From the NCBI RefSeq assembly GCF_016785185.1, contig NZ_JAEKDY010000032.1: DNA of 32,864 bases; one strand, 5' to 3'. The DNA comes from Heyndrickxia sporothermodurans (GTDB taxonomy: Bacteria > Bacillota > Bacilli > Bacillales > Bacillaceae_C). Each line of letters begins with the position of its first letter. The first letter of the stretch is position 1. The notes under the pieces are model-generated. The model did no database searches, was not told the DNA's origin, and saw nothing but the letters and a program-made list of their open reading frames with translations. Shown piece after piece: positions 32,775 to 32,864 of the stretch. Position numbers and translations under genes: made by a program.

Positions 32775-32864
32775 TTAGGTTACTTTCCATTTATTAGGTG
32801 GGGAGCTCCCGCAATCGCTCTTGACAAACACGCCAATGGTTTGATCCAAGGTTAACAAGGGCGA
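32775..32864 (-). other. Open reading frame end at the window edge, unrecognised
   Basis: The minus strand is open from the window edge to a TAA at 32777-32775, giving 29 residues that end KSDCGSSPPNKWKVT. A 10-bp palindrome GGGAGCTCCC lies at 32801-32810. The frame ends 78 bases upstream of the TasA-like start codon. It may be the end of an upstream gene or an unrelated open frame. Confidence 0.25.

Noticed and set aside
32790..32864. Second S-box riboswitch at the right end, because CAAGAGCGA also occurs there on the minus strand
   Set aside because: The conserved GACTGAGGGA, CCAGCAACC and GGTGCTAATTCC blocks are absent; the similarity is limited to about nine bases.

Overview
The window looks like chromosomal DNA of a low-GC Gram-positive endospore-former of the Bacillaceae (Bacillus, Neobacillus or Cytobacillus type). 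The evidence is an AT-rich sequence, strong AGGAGG-type ribosome sites, a SAM-I riboswitch, a CcpA-type cre box, a TasA/CalY-family matrix protein, a DUF3231 protein, YjzC-like and cysteine-rich CWC small proteins, and a cold-shock protein close to B. subtilis CspB/CspD. The exact species cannot be read from the sequence.

Layout. Positions 1-330 hold the end of an IS3-family (IS150-like) element inserted just behind an intact SAM riboswitch on the minus strand, so the gene the riboswitch controlled is cut off. Positions 418-2982 hold a DinB-like protein divergent from an ArsR regulator and an acyl-CoA thioesterase/BAAT-type hydrolase. Positions 3082-13135 (all minus) form the most coherent system. 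A two-component pair (histidine kinase with an extracellular binding domain, and an NtrC-type sigma-54 activator) is followed by a five-gene operon for a TAXI-type binding lipoprotein, a second binding lipoprotein, an ABC ATPase and two permeases. Beyond a terminator lies an L-2-hydroxyglutarate oxidase gene. The 156-base gap in front of the operon contains, in order, an activator-like inverted repeat, a cre box and a near-perfect -24/-12 promoter.

Positions 13285-16712 carry a mismatch uracil-DNA glycosylase, an unknown SEC-C protein, an array of short palindromic repeats, and small proteins. The small genes sit at the end of an operon with an M20 peptidase and a 3-hydroxyacyl-CoA dehydrogenase (15640-18128). 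Positions 18301-19156 are a metallo-beta-lactamase-fold gene broken by a 4-bp duplication inside its metal-binding motif. A large SWIM/SNF2 helicase, a DUF3231 protein, an M24 aminopeptidase and a YbaK-type deacylase follow. Positions 25171-26140 hold several very small genes. Then come a hemolysin III-type membrane protein and a cold-shock gene.

The right end (27711-32697, minus) is an extracellular-matrix-like operon: a TasA/CalY-family fibre protein, a smaller TasA/TapA-like protein with an acidic tail, and a large subtilisin-type protease. The protease gene has an in-frame stop codon between its catalytic His and Ser. Two broken genes plus one IS insertion suggest either recent gene decay in this strain or base errors in the assembly. 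The last 90 bases contain the unrecognised end of another reading frame.
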